This document shows positions 7,431 through 12,206 of a DNA stretch of 12,206 nucleotides, piece by piece; within the stretch, counting starts at the first letter, position 1, and each line of letters opens with the position of its first letter. Both the position numbers and the translations under genes were made by a program. Source of the stretch: Saksenaea vasiformis B4078 (taxonomy: Eukaryota; Mucoromycota; Mucoromycetes; Mucorales; Saksenaeaceae); the NCBI GenBank assembly GCA_000697055.1, contig JNDT01001782.1, positions 1-12,206 on the forward strand. The letters run 5' to 3'. The notes under the pieces are model-generated. The model was not told the DNA's origin. It was given only the letters and a program-made list of their open reading frames with translations, and did no database searches.

Positions 7431-8001
7431 TTAGATATGAAGAAAAGCTCCAAGGCAACTAAAGGGTGTAGCTTGTCAGATACCAGAAAGGGATCCGAGG
7501 TTTGTTTCGAAAGAAGAAGACATCTTTTCGCCCAGAGACAGACGGTGCTTCATAAAGGAATGGTAGGTCGTTGATCGGGGGAAATATATCCAGTTTATCT
7601 TACTTAGCGACTTTCAACGCAAATAATAATGAAAGGCCATACATTGTAGGACTGAATACGCTCGTACAATATCGGATAGCAAGAGTCAAATATTTGTCAT
7701 CGACGTTTTGTTGAACTTCCGTAACGACCGAAGATAAAGAGCTCGGGAATTACTACGGACACTCAGAATCTATTGCTTAGGGACACTCAAGTAACGTGTT
7801 TTCGGCGGCGGCTGGGCAAGCATTTTACCAAATTTTTAATACAGGTCTGACCATGAGTATTTGTGAACCGAGCGTCCATATATTAAGCACCCGTCGAGTG
7901 TCTACAGAGGTATCATCATGTTCGTCTATCTAAGCCTAATAGTTGCGCACTATCAGAATTAGTTAGGGAATTCTAAGCTATCTACCTAGCAGTTCTCTAG
8001 A
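7431..8001. other. No gene seen
   Basis: About 570 bases between relics A and B. I see only short open frames on either strand and no repeats or RNA genes. It may be the worn-out part of the same older sequence. Confidence 0.4.
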
Positions 8002-8489
8002 TTATGTTCCATGAGTGGCCGTAGCAATTTCCTTTTGATGTGCTGCCAAGTGTGATTTGGAGTCATGTTGCCGATCTCGGTGAAGAACGACCAGATCGCC
8101 ACATGGGCATTTCCAGCTTTCTTTACTTGATTCTGAAACTGTACGTTGACAGTGATAAAAAATGACAACTTTGGTTATAAGGCGGCTTTATTCGTTTTGT
8201 TTCGCAGTTCCCATAATCACTAGCCATCCGAAAGTTTTCTGAAATGCGTCAAGGCACATCAGTCCTCCACATCCCAAATCCTTACCACCTCACTCGTCTC
8301 GTACATCCGTTGGAGACTATTATTTTTGAAAACTACATCCTATTTACCTCACGTCCTGGATATAGCATCATGCCCTAATTGATGAAAACGCTTCTCCTGG
8401 CGAGGTCGGTTGATCTTTTCCAACTGCGTGAACACAGAATCACAAATTGCAGTTATGGCATCTAATCTCCCTCTTTCGCAGCAAATTGT
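8002..8489 (-). pseudogene. Coding relic B, with a Cys/His-rich segment; family unknown
   Basis: On minus, 8489-8349 reads GRLDAITAICDSVFTQLEKI then NRPRQEKRFHQLGHDA before TGA. It aligns with relic A (KLAAIAAIAMR, QLEKVNQRLQEE), and the upstream bases also match (TCCCTTGAACAATTTGCTGC versus TCTCTCGAACAGTTCTGCCG). Between 8348 and 8190 weaker fragments remain (YETSEVVRIWDVED). A clean frame of 61 codons at 8187-8002 contains VSESSKESWKCPCGDLVVLH and RDRQHDSKSHLAAHQKEI. The CPCG plus several His spacing recalls a zinc-binding finger, but it does not fit the standard C2H2 spacing. It is probably a second, more decayed copy of the same family in the same orientation. Confidence 0.42.
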
Positions 8490-8529
8490 TCAAGGGATAA
8501 ACAAACCCGATAAAATATGTATGGCTTAG

Positions 8530-9084
8530 AGAGTCTCTATAGCGTATTTGGAGTGCTGTAATTCTCTACTCCCACCATTGACTCAGTTTGCCGATGGTAG
8601 TACAGGACTGGTGCTCGTCTTACTTTTGCTTAGGAATCTCTGGGAGCAGCGTAATAACGACGTCTGTACGTGGAAAGTACAGCATATTAAGAGAAAGTTG
8701 GTTATGCATGTAAGGGATGCAGATCTGCTTCATTGGTTGCACAAACATTCCATAGAGATACGATGTTTCATACTAAATCTGGCCATCGGAGCAAGCTTTT
8801 TGGAAGAGATGAAGCAAATCTCGATTCCTGAGTATCTTTAATGGTTATCAGATAAGCGCAAAGCTAACTGTACTTTTGATGCCGTTGTGCAGGCTATCAA
8901 CTTGTAAATCCTAATCAGTCTGGACGGTACGCAAGAATACTTGATTGCATCTGTCCCTTTTTTTCCGGCAATAATGTTATTTCTTGACAGAACATGCTTT
9001 CCTTTCCAAGAGCATACGGTTTTCGCATGCATGATGTCGTTCCAAGTCATCAAACGGAGGATACAGAGAATGGTGCAGTGCTAG
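8530..9084 (+). pseudogene. 184-codon frame with two internal TAA stops; family unknown
   Basis: One plus-strand frame runs from just after TAG 8527-8529 to TAG 9082-9084, with stops only at 8839-8841 and 8905-8907. It contains LLRNLWEQRNNDVCTWKVQH, IKRKLVMHVRDADLLHWLHK, SFLEEMKQISIPEYL, LSDKRKANCTFDAVVQAINL and ISLDGTQEYLIASVPFFPAI. There is no ATG near the start (first in-frame ATG about 8704). The first part vaguely recalls the C terminus of a LINE reverse transcriptase, but I cannot confirm that. Protein-like sequence on both sides of each stop suggests point-mutation decay rather than chance. Confidence 0.42.
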
Positions 9085-9173
9085 AGAACAGACGTATGCT
9101 GATTGTATTATTGTTTGTGCTGGCTGACGGAAACGGCTTCATTGTGATGTCGTTCGCATGTTGGTTACCATAA
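8994..9173 (+). CDS. 59-residue open frame overlapping the preceding relic
   Basis: Begins with ATG and reads MLSFPRAYGFRMHDVVPSHQ, then NGAVLENRRMLIVLLFVLAD and GNGFIVMSFACWLP before TAA. It overlaps the end of the 8530-9084 frame by about 90 nt in another frame. It is most simply the next, frameshifted piece of the same relic. The hydrophobic stretch MLIVLLFVLA could be a strand core or membrane segment. No family is recognised. Confidence 0.3.
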   Translation: MLSFPRAYGFRMHDVVPSHQTEDTENGAVLENRRMLIVLLFVLADGNGFIVMSFACWLP

Positions 9174-9368
9174 GGAAGAGCAGCAAAAATGGCTGCATCT
9201 GCATAGCGTGGCATCAACCCTGACATACATCGGCTGAGATGCATGCCGCGATGCTATTGTTCGCTTTGTATGCCGCCAAAAAGCATAAAGTGCCAGGAGA
9301 AAAAGTAGTCTCACGTGTTATCAATATAGATACGGAGCATTTTCTCATGTAACTTCCGCAAATGATAA

Positions 9369-9690
9369 ATGCATGAGATGCTTACGACGTGCGTGATGCC
9401 AAGATTCGTCGCAATAACTGAGTATTTTACTTTTGTTTATTCAATGAACATTCGCACTACTCTAAGCAGATTTTGCATCAACAGGCGAGACAAGCTTGCG
9501 CTACAAGGTGACCAGACCGCTGTTACTTACACATCAGAACTCTCAGAGATCTTCTTACTTATATCAACCTAATCCTTCATCAGTAAAGTATCCATTCGTA
9601 GCTAGAAACTTGGCTTATACCATTGATACGTTTGCGCTGTACCCCCGTATGGGTTCCTGTCACGAGGCAGGGGCCGGTACGTCGTCGTAA
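9369..9690 (+). pseudogene. Two overlapping open frames, weak coding signal
   Basis: A 67-codon frame from ATG (9369-9572; INRRDKLALQGDQTAVTYTS, ELSEIFLLIST) is followed in another frame by PSSVKYPFVARNLAYTIDTF up to TAA at 9688-9690. The handover fits the frameshift pattern of the flanking relics on this strand. No family is recognised and the coding signal is weaker than in its neighbours. Confidence 0.25.
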
Positions 9691-9747
9691 CAGACAGCAT
9701 GACGTGCCGGGAGAGCAAATAACTGGGAAGAAAGGACTGACGTGAAA

Positions 9748-10220
9748 TAGTCTACACTCTGCAGAAAACTGGAACCGATCCAACATGTGACGGGGCCTAC
9801 AAGAGCCGTAACGTTAGCTCTCGGTAGATAGACAACGGATTTGAAAAATTCAGAGAACGCCTGCGACTAATGATAGTTCGGGACAGGGATTATGCAGTCA
9901 ACAAGGATATAAACAATGACGAGCGATTACATATTTTCCATGTAGAGCGTTCCTATCCGGGATGCAGAGCCAGAGCGTGTATTCCGATAAACCATAGCTC
10001 GTATTTGTAGGGCCACCGTTTCTGATATCGATGCAATAAAAGAACAAATAGCTATGTCCAGAGTTGGTGAAACTTCATCTAAAGAGACTACATATAAGGA
10101 AAAAATTGATATGCAGTACAGTAAGCAAAGAGGATTAAAGGATAAATGGATAGCGAAATGAGCCGTTGGGTCATTGATCCTCTTTTGTTATCGGAGCATT
10201 TGGAAACCAGCTGTGGATAA
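9748..10220 (+). pseudogene. Frameshifted coding relic with YPGCRARA motif; family unknown
   Basis: Successive plus-strand pieces: 9751-9831 (CRKLEPIQHVTGPTRAVTLA); 9828-10010, 60 open codons without a start (EKFRERLRLMIVRDRDYAVN, NNDERLHIFHVERSYPGCRA, RACIPINHSSYL); 9991-10161, 56 codons (ICRATVSDIDAIKEQIAMSR, KETTYKEKIDMQYSKQRGLK); and 10158-10220 (MSRWVIDPLLLSEHLETSCG). Each piece begins within or a few bases after the previous one, as expected if single-base indels broke one long frame. The charged HVERSYPGCRARA stretch is the most distinctive motif, but I cannot place it in a known family. Confidence 0.45.
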
Positions 10221-10378
10221 TCTATTTGATCTTAAACCCACTATCTGTATATCGGTACGAAGTATCGTAAAGATTGTAACGCCAAGTTTGGCGTTGTATT
10301 GACATAAGAAGGCTATTTCTAAGCGCATGTGCATTTGGAGCTAACGCAACAATTATAAACTGACGCCGAATCATACAC

Positions 10379-10773
10379 AAAATTGCGTATGTATGGGAGA
10401 GGCGTCAAGCCATTGTTTCTCCTGCATTACTCCCTCCTCTTGATCTTACAGAGGAGATTTCCATTAAAGCCAACGTAACTAAATAGCTCACTTTGGGGGC
10501 CGATAGACGGACTCCTAGGGTAGCAGAAACCAAGCGCACGGCCAGTGCACGACACTTCTGTGCGAACGCTCTGTACTATCTTGGAAAAGTTGTCATTCGA
10601 AGTTTCTGCATTTTATTCTAAGCAAAATCTGCATCCCGCGTCGCCAAAACTTCTATGCTGCCAAGGACCAATTCTCATCAATAGAGTCGTTTAGCAAAGG
10701 CAAGCCGTTTTCGAAATTCGGTATTGGTACCAATGGCACTGGTTGGTCTTCTTCCAGAGAACCAGTATGCTAA
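10379..10773 (+). pseudogene. Frameshifted coding relic, continuation; family unknown
   Basis: Frame 10379-10621 reads AYVWERRQAIVSPALLPPLD, LTEEISIKANVTK, TAG at 10484-10486, then LGADRRTPRVAETKRTASAR and HFCANALYYLGKVVIRSF. From about 10591 another frame, open to TAA 10771-10773, reads ICIPRRQNFYAAKDQFSSIE and GKPFSKFGIGTNGTGWSSSR. It has the same orientation as the relic before it and is probably part of the same ancient sequence. The region 10221-10378 between them shows nothing clear. Confidence 0.42.
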
Positions 10774-10817
10774 CTGGCTACGGCTGTCATCGTCGTAGAG
10801 AGTCGGTCTTATAGTGG

Positions 10818-11227
10818 ATGCAAAGCGAGACTCAGTTTCCTGCTCGCACACTTAATCTTGCCCAATTGATCAATATGTACGTAGTTCGAACTCAGTACAC
10901 CTTGGATTCTATTGATTCTACTGCTAGAGAAGTTACATTTACCTATCAGGTCTTGATTTCTCGCCAGTAACGGCATATATCTCGCAGGATGATCAAGATA
11001 TGCAAACCAACAAGTCTCAGAGCTCAAGCGATCGATTGTGCGCAATGTGTGAGCGTTCTTTCCTCAGCAATGATGAGAACATGCAAGTATCCCAGCTCCG
11101 TTTGCTTAGGTTTGTTACATCGCTATTTTTCAGCACGCGAACTAATTGGCAGTTATATACGTCAATCAAAGAGCACCAATTGAAAAACGCAACGCCTTCC
11201 CCGCCATTTTTAAGCTTTTTTTTCTAG
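10818..11227 (+). pseudogene. Two overlapping coding frames, the second with CxxC; family unknown
   Basis: The first frame is 50 codons from ATG 10818 to TAA 10968-10970: MQSETQFPARTLNLAQLINM, YVVRTQYTLDSIDSTAREVT. The second, 10928-11227, is 99 open codons: YLSGLDFSPVTAYISQDDQD, then SSSDRLCAMCERSFLSNDEN, and ends PPFLSFFF before TAG. They overlap by 43 nt. LCAMCERSF is one half of a zinc-finger-like C-x2-C pair; no matching second pair is evident. The second frame has an internal ATG at 11000 that could start a 75-residue protein. Either a frameshifted relic or a two-exon gene with an unrecognised intron is possible. Confidence 0.4.
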
Positions 11228-11460
11228 CTCCTGGAATCGTTAAACTACTTTTACGTTTCTCCTAGAAGCTGTCACATCTTTCTGTCACTTAACTGACACA
11301 CCAGAGCATGTCGAAATAATACTAATGCTGACAGATAAATGATACATATGACGAAAATATTGATTATAGGTTTAGATCGTTGTTAGACCTAAGGTAACGT
11401 TAGCGCCTGCGCTTCTAGAAGCCAACGATCTCAGGGACCAGTCGAAACCCGGATTTATTT
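11228..11460. other. No gene seen
   Basis: No convincing open frame. A perfect 12-bp palindrome GCTTCTAGAAGC lies near 11410; this length can arise by chance. Confidence 0.4.
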
Positions 11461-11583
11461 TCTCCTTTGCCGAAGGAAAATCTTGATAGAGCAATATATC
11501 TGCCTATACTCGTCAACGTATCTATGGTTACAAAGGTGAAGGTACACATAGACAAAAATGGTAAAATAGACCATTCTGTTTAA
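11461..11583 (+). CDS. Short open segment, 40 codons, doubtful
   Basis: Open plus-strand frame reading SPLPKENLDRAIYLPILVNV then SMVTKVKVHIDKNGKIDHSV before TAA 11581-11583. The composition is protein-like, with an alternating hydrophobic pattern in the second half. There is no ATG before the segment and no clear splice site, so it may be a relic or chance. Confidence 0.2.
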   Translation, partial: SPLPKENLDRAIYLPILVNVSMVTKVKVHIDKNGKIDHSV

Positions 11584-12145
11584 ATGAGCATTGCACAGAA
11601 GGGGTACATCATTTTTTCGATAACAAATCATCATGGTTTAAATCAAGGTTTTAGGTTTGTTTTATAGGTTTGTTTACGCATGCAGCTCCCTATCGAATTT
11701 GATTATTGAGCAAGGCTTTGACAAAACAAGGTCTGACAATTTGGTCTTCTTCGTCATCACGACACAATAGAATATGCAACATCTTATACAAAGATCCTGG
11801 TTCTCAGAAGATTGGTTAGTAGCGTGCTCTGTCTGCCGCATTCCTGGTTTACGGATTTTTTCGCGCTAGATTTCGTTCGTTTGTTTTCTATCGGCAGTGT
11901 GCTGACAATGTCATTGACAAATCACAGGGGCGAATAAATAAATCCGAAAAAGACGAACGCCAATAGCGAATGGAGAATCGGAATAGTAATAAAAATAGAA
12001 GGCAAGTGATACCCAAGCCCAATGAGGGGCTTAAAACCGGGGTAACCATACGAAAACTGGCATACAGTTTGTTAAACTAATAGTAAAAGAAGTAGATGAA
12101 AATATTTCCTTCGAAGCTCTACATACAAGCAACAGCTAATCTGTG
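11584..12145. other. No gene seen
   Basis: AT-rich stretch without a protein-like frame. A local near-repeat is visible at about 11650-11680 (TTTTAGGTTTGTTTTA followed by TATAGGTTTGTTTACG). No RNA gene is recognised. Confidence 0.4.
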
Positions 12146-12187
<42 letters not shown>

Positions 12188-12206
12188 TTTTCTTTTTTTT
12201 TTTTTT
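12146..12206. repeat. Poly-A tract joined to poly-T tract at the window end
   Basis: About 38 A residues (12146-12183) are followed directly by T residues interrupted once by C (12184-12206). It could be a retroelement or retrocopy tail meeting another in the opposite orientation, a simple-sequence slippage tract, or a contig-end artefact. Confidence 0.85.

Noticed and set aside
8838..9053. 71-codon minus ORF
   Set aside because: Antisense to the 184-codon plus frame, which has continuity on both sides.
10809..11045. 78-codon minus ORF
   Set aside because: Antisense to two plus frames with stronger protein-like sequence.
11435..11455. AGTCGAAACCC, resembling part of a tRNA T-loop
   Set aside because: No acceptor, D or anticodon stems can be formed around it; no tRNA was found in the window.
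1..12206. CRISPR array, riboswitch or bacterial operon
   Set aside because: Repeats are too few and diverged for CRISPR, and the spliceosomal introns point to eukaryotic DNA.

Overview
The window looks like nuclear DNA from an intron-rich, moderately AT-rich fungus. An early-diverging (Mucoromycota-type) fungus is my best guess. The basis is one gene with eight GT-AG introns of only about 42-58 nt, several with CTGAC or CTAA-type branch sites, and a protein of a eukaryote-only family. The lineage is inference, because no rRNA, tRNA or marker gene is present. I found no bacterial operon, CRISPR array, IS element or rRNA/tRNA gene.

The one clearly intact gene is at 4048-5861 (+). It has nine exons and encodes 473 residues: a thioredoxin-like N-terminal domain, a long charged coiled coil, a UBX domain and a Tyr/Ser/Gly-rich, hydrophobic tail. 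This is the UBXN4/erasin-type layout of a p97/Cdc48 cofactor in ER-associated degradation. Its oddity is a 43-nt intron-like piece inside the UBX domain that cannot be spliced without breaking the frame.

Nearly everything else reads as coding relics: protein-like stretches of 45-100 codons in one frame, ended by a stop or continued in another frame by a frameshift, on both strands. From the left these are: a diverged direct duplication with a proline-rich decapeptide minisatellite (1-669, minus); a five- to six-fragment relic (882-1774, minus); a plus-strand relic (1782-2226); a 102-bp-spaced repeat pair (2275-2451); a minus relic with overlapping frames (2442-3051); and a plus-strand helix-turn-helix transposase-like relic (3098-3411). 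Next come a regulatory or empty stretch (3412-4047), the UBX gene, and a small two-exon candidate (6186-6392, plus).

To the right lie two related minus-strand relics (6767-7430 and 8002-8489) and a plus-strand 184-codon frame with two internal stops (8530-9084). A long plus-strand chain of frameshifted segments follows (8994-11227). The last kilobase is mostly featureless apart from a short open segment, and the window ends in a long A run joined to a T-rich run.

No multi-gene pathway can be read here. The picture is one housekeeping gene on an island within old repeat-derived or pseudogenised DNA. Except for the UBX gene and the transposase-like HTH, I do not recognise the families of these relics. 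They were found by reading frames by eye, so their boundaries are approximate and their coding nature is inference.
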